Part shown: positions 56,831-63,832 of the stretch, piece after piece
Layout of the letters: each line of letters opens with the position of its first letter
Numbering within the stretch: position 1 is the first letter of the stretch
From: a virus
Strand: one strand, 5' to 3'
Length of the DNA stretch: 64,000 nucleotides
Virus record (IMG/VR): IMGVR_UViG_3300025771_000012
Coordinates: 62,001 to 126,000 of that record
Position numbers and translations under genes: made by a program
The notes under the pieces: model-generated
What the model was told of the DNA's origin: nothing
The model's input: the letters and a program-made list of their open reading frames with translations, nothing else
The model's database searches: none

Positions 56831-58351
56831 TCAGGTCAAATTGACAGAACCCATTGATCTATTCTCCCCAGAGTCTTGAAGAACAAGATTCTCAGTAGAG
56901 TTAGATCCCCCATTATGTTTAGAGACTATGTGTCCTCTATCCAAGTTGTTTAGGTCACGAACAGAAATACGATTTCCTTTTGAGTCTTTTCGATTGTTCG
57001 TTTCCCATACGACTTCTTTCTGTGGCATTGGCATTGAAAGAGCTGCATCAATAACGATGTTGTCACTTTTCAAATGTTCCTCATTTTCGATGAATTTTTT
57101 GCAGAGCAATTCTACTCGACAACGAATAAACTCATCTTTGATTTCAGAACATGCCCAGAAGAAACCATTCGGTACTTTTGTGGGTGTTGGTAGTCTTACC
57201 CCATTTAAATCATGAGTAATGCGTCCATCAGGATCTTCTCTCATTGATTTTTGTGCGGCATCATACTCTTTCACAAAACCTTCTACATCTTTTATTTTCC
57301 ATAGGGGGGTCGTAATATCCGCATACACTCGATTGTCTAGTTGATAACGGAAATAGATGTAGTTTCGTACCATTACATTGTTATACTGTTTTGCAGAAGT
57401 CATGGTTTTCATTCCCATTGCAAATTCACGAAGATAACGTCTTACTTGATCTACTTGGGATTTTGTCACATTCTCCATACCAGAAAACATGAGTTCATGA
57501 GCACCGATTTTTGAAGAAGATGGTTGTGTACCTTTCGCAATCCAGTAAAACACTTCTGACAAGAACAATTCGTGTCCTGCAAGTTCTTCACTATATGTTT
57601 TCCCAGAAAGACTTTGTAATGCAGTAATTGCAACTTTGTCTTCAAGAATTGATGTTAATTGACGGCGATACGTTGAGAACCAGAAACGTGTAATCATTTT
57701 TTGCCATTCTGTCCATGGGTATCCTTCATTTTTCGCAATCAATGCATTTACGAGTTCTTGAATATCTCCCTCTTCTGCAACCATGTACAACAATTCGATA
57801 TTCATAAATGCATCTTGAAGAGATTCATGCAAATCTTGATAAAGTTTTCCTTGTGCAAACTCCACAATTTTTCCATTCTCATCTACAATTGGAATATCTG
57901 TAGCACCAAGAGGAAATTCGTTGTTGATAAACGGAACAATCGCATTTAAAATTCGGTTTTGTCCGTCAATGATATAGTTTTCAACACCACCGGCAACATC
58001 TTTTCGAATTTCTTCAATCTCCTGTGCAAGAGCAGTTTTCCGTTCTTTTTCGATAGTGCGGTCGTGATCGTTGATTAATCCTTGCAATAGAAGGTTCGCA
58101 GGCACAACGATAATTTTGTCCAAGAATTCCAATCCTTGAATTACAGTGTTGAGATAGGACTGCCTACGATGGTTGTCCCATGCATCTGTTTGTAGTTTTC
58201 GTTGAAGTAATCCTGCAGCAGTTGATAATACTGCATATGAAGTGTTGTCTCCAGCTTCATCTTTTATTGGTGATGCAAGTTTGTGTAAATCACCAACAGT
58301 AATAGTTTCCAGAAAAAATCTAGTTTTTTTTGCGAATTGTAGCTTTGACAT
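56831..58351 (-). CDS. DUF262-HNH two-domain protein (GmrSD/ParB-nuclease-like)
   Basis: 506 residues. The N-terminal domain has GGVENYIIDGQNRILNAIVP, the DUF262 (ParB-like) nucleotide-binding motif, here DGQNR rather than DGQQR. The C-terminal end has LDRGHIVSKHNGGSNSTENL and VLQDSGENRSMG, an HNH nuclease core. DUF262 plus HNH is the layout of type IV restriction enzymes such as GmrSD, which cut modified DNA. In a phage it could attack host or rival DNA or act at a specific site. It is by far the largest gene of the right half. Confidence 0.75.
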   Translation of the reverse strand: MSKLQFAKKTRFFLETITVGDLHKLASPIKDEAGDNTSYAVLSTAAGLLQRKLQTDAWDNHRRQSYLNTVIQGLEFLDKIIVVPANLLLQGLINDHDRTIEKERKTALAQEIEEIRKDVAGGVENYIIDGQNRILNAIVPFINNEFPLGATDIPIVDENGKIVEFAQGKLYQDLHESLQDAFMNIELLYMVAEEGDIQELVNALIAKNEGYPWTEWQKMITRFWFSTYRRQLTSILEDKVAITALQSLSGKTYSEELAGHELFLSEVFYWIAKGTQPSSSKIGAHELMFSGMENVTKSQVDQVRRYLREFAMGMKTMTSAKQYNNVMVRNYIYFRYQLDNRVYADITTPLWKIKDVEGFVKEYDAAQKSMREDPDGRITHDLNGVRLPTPTKVPNGFFWACSEIKDEFIRCRVELLCKKFIENEEHLKSDNIVIDAALSMPMPQKEVVWETNNRKDSKGNRISVRDLNNLDRGHIVSKHNGGSNSTENLVLQDSGENRSMGSVNLT

Positions 58352-58450
58352 CGCATTCTCCTTTTTAATAAGCGTCTTCGATATTCGATAGACTGTCCAA
58401 ATACTTGGATATTTTTTTAGGTCGTTACCAAGTTTATCGACTCAAAGTGT

Positions 58451-58469
58451 GGGGGGCATTGCACCCCCC
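58451..58469. terminator. GC-rich hairpin, likely terminator
   Basis: GGGGGG and CCCCCC arms around CATTGCA. On the plus strand TTTTTT follows; on the minus strand it follows gene 58483-58782 by 14 bases but lacks a clean T run. Its loop resembles the terminator at 37150-37180. Confidence 0.6.
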
Positions 58470-58482
58470 TAGTTTTTTATTA

Positions 58483-58782
58483 TTATGCAGCTTGTGCAGC
58501 CAATGCCCTATAACCAGCAGCAACAACTGAACGAGGTGGAGTACCAAGACGATAGAAAGTCTTAGGAGTACCAAGACGATAGAAAGTCTTAGTGCGTCCC
58601 TTAGTATCAGTGTGCTGGTTTGCAAAAATTGCAAAACCCTTCATACGAAGGCTAGATACTGTTGCACGAGCATTTCCAACCTTGAATTGGTTTTCAATCT
58701 GAGCAGCAGTCAAACCTTTATCATTACTACGAAGAGCCTCAAGGACTCGATCTTGTTTTGTCACAACATTTGCATTAGTCAT
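58483..58782 (-). CDS. Winged-helix-like DNA-binding protein
   Basis: 99 residues. VLEALRSNDKGLTAAQIENQ FKVGNARATVSSLRMKGFAI (residues 13-52) reads as a winged helix. The segment after the wing, KTFYRLGTP, appears twice in a row because of an in-frame 27-base duplication (58538-58591). A palindrome stands between its promoter and start, so self-regulation is likely. Alanine-rich C-terminus. Confidence 0.7.
   Translation of the reverse strand: MTNANVVTKQDRVLEALRSNDKGLTAAQIENQFKVGNARATVSSLRMKGFAIFANQHTDTKGRTKTFYRLGTPKTFYRLGTPPRSVVAAGYRALAAQAA
58538..58591. repeat. 27-bp perfect tandem duplication, in frame
   Basis: Copies start at 58538 and 58565; nine residues (KTFYRLGTP) are doubled in the winged-helix protein. 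Confidence 0.92.
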
Positions 58783-58813
58783 ATTTTACATTCTCCATTT
58801 AAGTTTACGAAAT

Positions 58814-58834
58814 GTTAACACTTCACATGTTAAC
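58814..58834. promoter_or_regulatory. Operator-like palindrome before the winged-helix gene
   Basis: GTTAACA-7-TGTTAAC inverted repeat lies just downstream of the -10 element and upstream of the gene start, a usual place for repression. Confidence 0.6.
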
Positions 58835-58841
58835 TATAGAC

Positions 58842-58871
58842 AGTATATCACAAATAATTCCTCTTTGTCAA
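58842..58871 (-). promoter_or_regulatory. Sigma70-type promoter for the winged-helix gene
   Basis: Minus strand TTGACA (58866-58871), 18-base spacer, TATACT (58842-58847). Confidence 0.72.
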
Positions 58872-58876
58872 GAAGT

Positions 58877-59086
58877 TTATTCATTAATATACTGAATTAT
58901 TTTAGACTTTACTGTTCCACCAGCAAGTCCAAGACTGACAACATACGATTCAGCATCATCATATGAGTCAAATACTACAGGCACCATGTTAAAGTCACAT
59001 CTGCCAGTATCTTCGGTTATATACATCCAAGTATCCTCTCTATCAGAAGGATTAATCATAACAACATATCTATTATCATTTGACAT
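58877..59086 (-). CDS. Small hypothetical protein
   Basis: 69 residues: MSNDNRYVVMINPSDREDTW, MYITEDTGRCDFNMVPVVFD, SYDDAESYVVSLGLAGGTVK. Alpha/beta, similar in size to small regulators. Starts inside the end of the previous gene. Function unknown. Confidence 0.62.
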   Translation of the reverse strand: MSNDNRYVVMINPSDREDTWMYITEDTGRCDFNMVPVVFDSYDDAESYVVSLGLAGGTVKSKIIQYINE

Positions 59087-59219
59087 TTTCTTTACCTTTT
59101 AGAAATTTGTACAGTTTTACATAGTATGCAAAACTTTTTGGATAATGTACAGGACTTGGATGATGAGGAAACATCAGTAGAAATTTTTTATATTCTAATT
59201 CTGCTTCCTCATTCGACAT
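59076..59219 (-). CDS. 47-residue hypothetical protein
   Basis: MSNEEAELEYKKFLLMFPHH, PSPVHYPKSFAYYVKLYKFL, KGKENVK. The ATG overlaps the previous stop as TAATG. The FLLMFPHHPSPVHYPK block is recognisable in cyanophage proteins. Function unknown. Confidence 0.65.
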   Translation of the reverse strand: MSNEEAELEYKKFLLMFPHHPSPVHYPKSFAYYVKLYKFLKGKENVK

Positions 59220-59494
59220 TATATAACCAATCCACTAGTCTGTTCTGTCCACGCCTTTTGGACATCTTCATTCGCTTCTGTAATGAATACGGCATGACGA
59301 ATTTTCATTTCTTTAGGGTCTGAAATACCAGTTGCAGCAATACCATGTGCGAACCCCATGTTTTGATTTTCACCAAACACAATCATTCTGGGATTACTAA
59401 GAGTAATACCAGTGGCATCATCTTCAACTAATCGTCCAATAAACTCACCAACAGGTGTCACTACAGTGATAATTTGATTTTTTTCATAACTCAT
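59219..59494 (-). CDS. Small beta-barrel-like hypothetical protein
   Basis: Start at 59494 (MSYEKNQIITVVTPVGEFIG) with AAAGGAAAC upstream; the frame to 59569 overlaps the cupin gene. 91 residues. VVTPVGEFIGRLVEDDATGI and TLSNPRMIVF look like an Sm/SH3-type barrel. Function unknown. Confidence 0.65.
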   Translation of the reverse strand: MSYEKNQIITVVTPVGEFIGRLVEDDATGITLSNPRMIVFGENQNMGFAHGIAATGISDPKEMKIRHAVFITEANEDVQKAWTEQTSGLVI

Positions 59495-59505
59495 TTTAGT
59501 TTCCT

Positions 59506-59946
59506 TTAAGTATTTAATCTTGATTGGGTTTGCATTCTCTCTTTTAGATAAGTTTGATAGTGAACCCATTCACCATCTTTGATAAATCCCCATTCTTTCT
59601 TCTTACTAAATCGAAAGAACAGTGTCCATGCCGAGCCACCTTGAGGAATTTCCAAATAGTGCAGACTTCCTGCCTTTGAAAATCTCATGTGTCCAGGCCC
59701 TCTCCAAAACTTACCTTCTGGAGTGTGTTCCCAATAACCACCTTTTAGGATGATGGTAAAATAATCCCATGGATGGTCATGAAAAACTGGTTCATCGGAT
59801 AAAACTATTTTGTGTAGATAAGCGTTAAAAGGAACTTTTCTTCCCTTTGAAAAATTATCTACTTTATCTCTAAACAACAAATGCCAGCGATGCATATATG
59901 GTGTAATGCCATCTCTGTCATAGATAATTCTTTTCCTACCGAACAC
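59506..59946 (-). CDS. Cupin-fold protein
   Basis: 146 residues from a GTG start after GGAG. EPVFHDHPWDYFTIILKGGY gives the HxH and E-type metal site, and LHYLEIPQGGSAWTLFFRFS the second half. Proteins like this in phages are related to RmlC-type cupins or cysteine-dioxygenase-like enzymes. Substrate unknown. Confidence 0.72.
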   Translation of the reverse strand: MFGRKRIIYDRDGITPYMHRWHLLFRDKVDNFSKGRKVPFNAYLHKIVLSDEPVFHDHPWDYFTIILKGGYWEHTPEGKFWRGPGHMRFSKAGSLHYLEIPQGGSAWTLFFRFSKKKEWGFIKDGEWVHYQTYLKERMQTQSRLNT

Positions 59947-59974
59947 TTAAGTCTCCAATTCAAATATTACGTTT

Positions 59975-60003
59975 ATACTACACTAAACATTATGTAATGT
60001 CAA
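59975..60003 (-). promoter_or_regulatory. Sigma70-type promoter for the cupin gene
   Basis: Minus strand TTGACA (59998-60003), 17-base spacer, TAGTAT (59975-59980). Confidence 0.65.
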
Positions 60004-60010
60004 TATGTTT

Positions 60011-60523
60011 TTATAAAATTCTTTCGTATGCCCATTCTGGTGTGTCTGTTCTACTTTTACCATTTACTACACCATCTGCACCAAAAGATGCAGCCCAACT
60101 ATTTGGTTTTAACTTTGGTTCAATACCAGTCATACCAAGAACATAACCAGCTGCCTCTGATGCAGCACAATTAGAACCATATTGCGGATTTGTGTTAATG
60201 TCCAAATGTATTTCAATATCAAACTCATCGATAAAAGGTATCACTTGTGTATATAATTCACATACCTTTCTCACTTCGTTTAACATTCTCATTTTAGGTC
60301 TGTCTTTCTTTAAATCATAATCATCTTCATATGATATATTAGAGAATATCCGACAGCCACTGTTTCCATTCATATGGACAATACACACTGCAGCGTATCT
60401 GGCCTTTTTCTTTCCTTTTTTAGTAAGAAAACGAACACTGTCACACCCTAGATATATCTTTGTTCGATTATCTAGAGTGGATAACAGTTCTACCATATCG
60501 TCTATTTGAGTTGTTGATAACAT
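60011..60523 (-). CDS. RNase H-like protein, YkuK/DUF458 type
   Basis: 170 residues. RTKIYLGCDSVRFLTKKGKK, RYAAVCIVHM, RPKMRMLNEVRKVCELYTQV, FDIEIHLDINTNPQYGSNCA and LKPNSWAASFGADGVVNG match the YkuK/DUF458 family, an RNase H-like fold with conserved acidic residues (D28 region, D and N later). Its substrate is unknown. Overlaps the oxygenase gene stop by one base. Confidence 0.75.
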   Translation of the reverse strand: MLSTTQIDDMVELLSTLDNRTKIYLGCDSVRFLTKKGKKKARYAAVCIVHMNGNSGCRIFSNISYEDDYDLKKDRPKMRMLNEVRKVCELYTQVIPFIDEFDIEIHLDINTNPQYGSNCAASEAAGYVLGMTGIEPKLKPNSWAASFGADGVVNGKSRTDTPEWAYERIL

Positions 60524-61149
60524 TATTGTAACATGGCCCTTAAATTAAACGACATTGTTATTCTTTCATCACCAGTATGTTCTGCAACCCCATGTTCATA
60601 ATCAGCGGGGAAGATTGCAACATAACCATCTTTACCGTTATACTGAACCTCATTATTAAAATTTGTTGGTGAAGCTTCAGTATTTTTTACATATAGAACA
60701 CCAGATAGTTGTCCAACATGAGTATGCATCGGATTTATGTCACCAGTATTTGCATAATTAATCCAAACACCCCAATCATAATGATCTTGAGTTCCATAAA
60801 AAGAAACTCTATGGCGTAAAATTTCTAACCTTTCTTCCATACTCTTTTTTAGCAATGGTGGAAATGTTTTTGCAATATACAACTTTCCAAGTGTAATCAA
60901 ATATGCCTGTGTAAAAGAAGACTCCTGTAAATGTTTAGGAACACTAATTTGATAGCTGTTTAGTCCAGCATTAACATGTTCTAATAATATACTTAACTCA
61001 TGATCTTTAAACTTTCTACAATGTTCACTCCACTCCAGTAATTCTTGGTGTATCGCAGTTGGAAGTTTACCAACAAAAACTGGAGTATTTTCTAAGAACT
61101 GAAAACCTTCATAGATGTTTAACAGATCCTTTACAGATTGTTGTTTCAT
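60523..61149 (-). CDS. 2-oxoglutarate/Fe(II)-oxygenase-like protein (PF13759 type)
   Basis: 208 residues. WGVWINYANTGDINPMHTHV GQLSGVLYVKN (about 125-155), FPADYEHGVAEHTGDERITM and SFNLRAM provide HxH, a distal H and the R of the beta-helix oxygenases. Such proteins are frequent in marine phages; the substrate is unknown and may be a protein or nucleotide. Confidence 0.75.
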   Translation of the reverse strand: MKQQSVKDLLNIYEGFQFLENTPVFVGKLPTAIHQELLEWSEHCRKFKDHELSILLEHVNAGLNSYQISVPKHLQESSFTQAYLITLGKLYIAKTFPPLLKKSMEERLEILRHRVSFYGTQDHYDWGVWINYANTGDINPMHTHVGQLSGVLYVKNTEASPTNFNNEVQYNGKDGYVAIFPADYEHGVAEHTGDERITMSFNLRAMLQ

Positions 61150-61505
61150 TACATACCGTTTTCTGGATACTTTTCTGGTTCTTGTTCATCCTCATCAACG
61201 ACAACTTCAGCATCTTCCACTATAGTTTCGTCAAGGTTTTCTGGATTGACAAATACTTCCTTTTCAATTTGTGTCTCAGAACCGTCAGTTTCCACCATAT
61301 TAATTTTAGCGGATGGTTGCGGTGCCATTTGCATTCCCTGAGTTCTCATTGCATGAGCGATCATTTTTCTAATCCGCCTTTCTTGCAATTTTTGGTTGTT
61401 TTCAGCAACTTTTAACGCAAGCCGATGTTTTCTGCGTTTAGTGTTATGCAATCCATGTTTTTTTGCCCTTCTTGCAACACCAACTCTATCTTTTAGTTTA
61501 TACAT
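61149..61505 (-). CDS. Bipolar charged hypothetical protein
   Basis: 118 residues. The first half is very basic (GVARRAKKHGLHNTKRRKHR), the second half acidic (ETIVEDAEVVVDEDEQEPEK). This pattern suits nucleic-acid binding with an autoinhibitory tail. Overlaps the next gene by 8 bases. Function unknown. Confidence 0.62.
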   Translation of the reverse strand: MYKLKDRVGVARRAKKHGLHNTKRRKHRLALKVAENNQKLQERRIRKMIAHAMRTQGMQMAPQPSAKINMVETDGSETQIEKEVFVNPENLDETIVEDAEVVVDEDEQEPEKYPENGM

Positions 61506-61722
61506 TTAATTCTTCTCCAAGTTTTTTAATTCCAAGTGCCCAATTTTCTGCAGCATCCTCTACATAGTTTATAGATTTTTGCGGAAAATCTTCTGTGAAA
61601 AATAACAATCCTTCATTGTCAAAATATTTGATAAGATTGATATTTTGTACAAAATCGATATGCACTTCTGCATATCCTTTTTGATTATCAGCGTAATAGG
61701 TAGATATTTTTCGTGTTTTCAT
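61498..61722 (-). CDS. Small hypothetical protein
   Basis: Start at 61722 (MKTRKISTYYADNQKGYAEV) with GGGAG upstream. 74 residues, with NLIKYFDNEGLLFFTEDFPQ and AAENWALGIKKLGEEL. Alpha/beta. Function unknown. Confidence 0.65.
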   Translation of the reverse strand: MKTRKISTYYADNQKGYAEVHIDFVQNINLIKYFDNEGLLFFTEDFPQKSINYVEDAAENWALGIKKLGEELNV

Positions 61723-61756
61723 TTTTTTCTCCCTGTATAAACTGCACATTGTGCAT

Positions 61757-61788
61757 AAAAAAAGGGATGTAGAAATTTACATCCCTTT
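61757..61788 (-). terminator. Intrinsic terminator after 61793-62050
   Basis: Minus-strand hairpin with arms AAAGGGATGT and ACATCCCTTT followed by a T run of seven. Confidence 0.88.
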
Positions 61789-61792
61789 GTCT

Positions 61793-62050
61793 TTAATTCT
61801 TATTCTTACTCGTAATCCGATTCATCATATCATTAAATTCATTGGGATCTATTAACCGATCTCTATTTTTTTCAAAATGGTTATCTAATATTTCTATCCT
61901 AACTAACTCCATTAGAGTTTCCGCAATTTGTCTTTTTTCCGGCGAACATGAAGTCAAATATATTTGTAATTCAGGTTGTGATGTACAACTCCACAATTCG
62001 TCCATTATACCATGATATTTTTTTGGTATGTTATCGACTCTAAATTCCAT
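61793..62050 (-). CDS. Small helical hypothetical protein
   Basis: Start at 62050 (MEFRVDNIPKKYHGIMDELW) since GAGGAG precedes it; the frame to 62080 puts that site inside the coding part. 85 residues, helical (KRQIAETLMELVRIEIL). Followed by a terminator. Function unknown. Confidence 0.65.
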   Translation of the reverse strand: MEFRVDNIPKKYHGIMDELWSCTSQPELQIYLTSCSPEKRQIAETLMELVRIEILDNHFEKNRDRLIDPNEFNDMMNRITSKNKN

Positions 62051-62060
62051 AATAGTCTCC

Positions 62061-62672
62061 TCATTCATATTTATTACCATTTTGCCCGATAAAATATATG
62101 AGAGCCAATACGTCCAATACGATCTTTTTTAGTTGACCAATACGTCCAATACGATCTTTTTTAGTTGACCAATATGGTTTCACATAGGTAGCGTGATAGT
62201 GAGTCGCACCCTCAGTCAATCCACGATATGAACCAAGATAAAAATCTCTTGCAAATTTTCTAGAGCGATCCCATGCAGTGATATCACTTGGAACATCAGA
62301 TTTTCCATCACAATACCAAGAGAACTGACAACGATTTCGAACCATTACCATTTTATCAGGATTTTTCCAAGATGGTTTTTTTTCACCTTGATAAATAACA
62401 TCACAAATTGTGTCTGGAAAATGTTTATGATTTACTCTGTTTTGGACAACATCACTGACAGCCATTGCATCAGCGAGTGAAACTGCCCGTGTTTCCCAAT
62501 ATATATTAAGTGCAAGACACTGAATGGATGCAATATCATCAACAGTCATCTCTGTTTTTTCGTCCATGTGTGTCGCTGCGGATGCGACTGAGAGCATACT
62601 AACAACTATAAGTCCATTTAATGCAATAGTTGCAGTATTTTTAATTTTTCTTCCGAATTGTGTAAGCGCCAT
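62061..62672 (-). CDS. SleB-type cell-wall hydrolase with signal peptide, C-terminus frameshifted
   Basis: 203 residues as read. A signal-anchor (IALNGLIVVSMLSVASAATH) is followed by the Hydrolase_2/SleB domain: LALNIYWETRAVSLADAMAV (catalytic-type Glu) and GATHYHATYVKPYW. After DRIGRIG the frame is broken by a 32-base duplication and gains an unrelated tail (QLKKIVLDVLALIYF). Removing one copy gives the natural ending IGSHIFYRAKW and 188 residues. It likely cuts peptidoglycan from the periplasm, possibly for lysis or entry. Confidence 0.82.
   Translation of the reverse strand: MALTQFGRKIKNTATIALNGLIVVSMLSVASAATHMDEKTEMTVDDIASIQCLALNIYWETRAVSLADAMAVSDVVQNRVNHKHFPDTICDVIYQGEKKPSWKNPDKMVMVRNRCQFSWYCDGKSDVPSDITAWDRSRKFARDFYLGSYRGLTEGATHYHATYVKPYWSTKKDRIGRIGQLKKIVLDVLALIYFIGQNGNKYE
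62105..62168. repeat. 32-bp perfect tandem duplication, frame-breaking
   Basis: Copies start at 62105 and 62137. Inside lies a smaller natural repeat (CCAATACG twice). It changes the frame of the SleB-type hydrolase just before its end. Confidence 0.95.
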
Positions 62673-62874
62673 GATGTGCCTCTTCCCATATTAAATCATC
62701 ACCAATATCCCAACCCATCTGATTTAGTAATTCAGTAGGTAGGGGCAGTACAAGGTTTCCTTCATCGTCTTCTTCTAATTGTACTGACTTCAACTCTTCT
62801 TCTTTCGCCCGTTCTTCTCTAAGACGGCGGCCCATATAATCCCAATAAGATTCTCGCCGGATATTGTCAACCAT
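62641..62874 (-). CDS. AbrB/MazE-like swapped-hairpin protein
   Basis: 77 residues. NLVLPLPTELLNQMGWDIGD is the AbrB/MazE-type DNA-binding hairpin and ESYWDYMGRRLREERAKEEE a helix ahead of it. Such antitoxin-like proteins are found in cyanophages without a toxin nearby; no toxin partner is seen here. It overlaps the hydrolase gene by 32 bases. Confidence 0.68.
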   Translation of the reverse strand: MVDNIRRESYWDYMGRRLREERAKEEELKSVQLEEDDEGNLVLPLPTELLNQMGWDIGDDLIWEEAHHGAYTIRKKN

Positions 62875-63245
62875 TAACTAGGGTCTCCCTTCTTTACATT
62901 TTTATATGGCACAAAATTATTACCATTTAGTATGAGACAACCATATCCATTTGGAAATACCGCAATAACACTATATGAACCTTTCTCTGGATTCATTAAC
63001 CAAAAAGTCTCAACTTTAATCCACTGTCCATTTAATAGTCTTATAGTTGATATTGAACTACCTAGTGGGAGTTCTCCATATTTGTTTTGAACCAATTCGA
63101 ATAGATAATTTGATTCAGTATCACAACCATGCATGGTTACTAATGGTGTTGGTGTTGGCCTCGGTGTTGGTTGAATCTCTTGTCCGTTTGCAATCCCTGC
63201 TGTCATAAAGAGCAGGGGTAACGCTAATACTGCTCTTTTGAACAT
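62874..63245 (-). CDS. Secreted or periplasmic hypothetical protein
   Basis: 123 residues. Signal peptide (MFKRAVLALPLLFMTAGIAN GQ, residues 1-22), proline/threonine linker (PTPRPTPTPL), then a small domain with two cysteines (CDTESNYLFELVQNKYG and GYGCLILNGNNF). Function unknown. A CATAAATA late-type promoter lies 37 bases upstream. Confidence 0.7.
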   Translation of the reverse strand: MFKRAVLALPLLFMTAGIANGQEIQPTPRPTPTPLVTMHGCDTESNYLFELVQNKYGELPLGSSISTIRLLNGQWIKVETFWLMNPEKGSYSVIAVFPNGYGCLILNGNNFVPYKNVKKGDPS

Positions 63246-63281
63246 CTTGATACCTCTCTATAGGGGGAATACCCATCTAAT

Positions 63282-63289
63282 ATTTATGC
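63282..63289 (-). promoter_or_regulatory. Late-type promoter (CATAAATA)
   Basis: Minus strand CATAAATA about 37 bases before the secreted protein. It overlaps the end of the upstream gene. Confidence 0.5.
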
Positions 63290-63823
63290 GGCATCATATT
63301 CCTTATATGAAACCACATCGAGAAGACGGTTTACCAGTTCACGACCATAGTCTGTAAACAGAATACCTTGGTTGTATACCCAATGTTCCACATCTTGCGA
63401 ATGATAAAACTCTTCACTTTGAGTTAACCAACGAAGTGCAGTTTCTTCATCACCAGCACCCATCTCAATTGTATTCTGCACTAGAGATTTAAACTCGGCC
63501 AAAGCCTTAGACTTACGAGCCTCATCACGCTCAACTTCACGAGCAACCTCTTCGGATAACTCATCAGCCCACTGATTAAGTTCATCCATAGTCATGGCGT
63601 CCCAGTCGTAGCCACGAGGCCGGAAACCATATGCATCTTTATGTGCATCTGAGATATAACCAACTACTTGATGCCTCTTATAATCTTCAACAGTAAACAC
63701 GCCCATCTCCGCCCAATGTGCAGGATCGGTAACAGTGGTAGTATACCACTCTGCACCATTGGCCTGACACTCTGCAACCCACTTGGCATTTTCGGTTTCG
63801 ATGTATTGTTGAAGTTCTGTCAT
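63284..63823 (-). CDS. Conserved phage hypothetical protein
   Basis: 179 residues: MTELQQYIETENAKWVAECQ, GYISDAHKDAYGFRPRGYDW and MDELNQWADELSEEVAREVE. SDAHKDAYGFRPR is a conserved block in proteins of many phages. Hydrophilic, helical. Own promoter at 63860-63888. Function unknown. Confidence 0.7.
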   Translation of the reverse strand: MTELQQYIETENAKWVAECQANGAEWYTTTVTDPAHWAEMGVFTVEDYKRHQVVGYISDAHKDAYGFRPRGYDWDAMTMDELNQWADELSEEVAREVERDEARKSKALAEFKSLVQNTIEMGAGDEETALRWLTQSEEFYHSQDVEHWVYNQGILFTDYGRELVNRLLDVVSYKEYDAA

Positions 63824-63832
63824 AACTTTCTC

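Noticed and set aside
62641-62874. Toxin-antitoxin pair based on the AbrB/MazE-like protein
   Set aside because: Neighbours are a wall hydrolase and a secreted protein; no toxin-like partner is visible.
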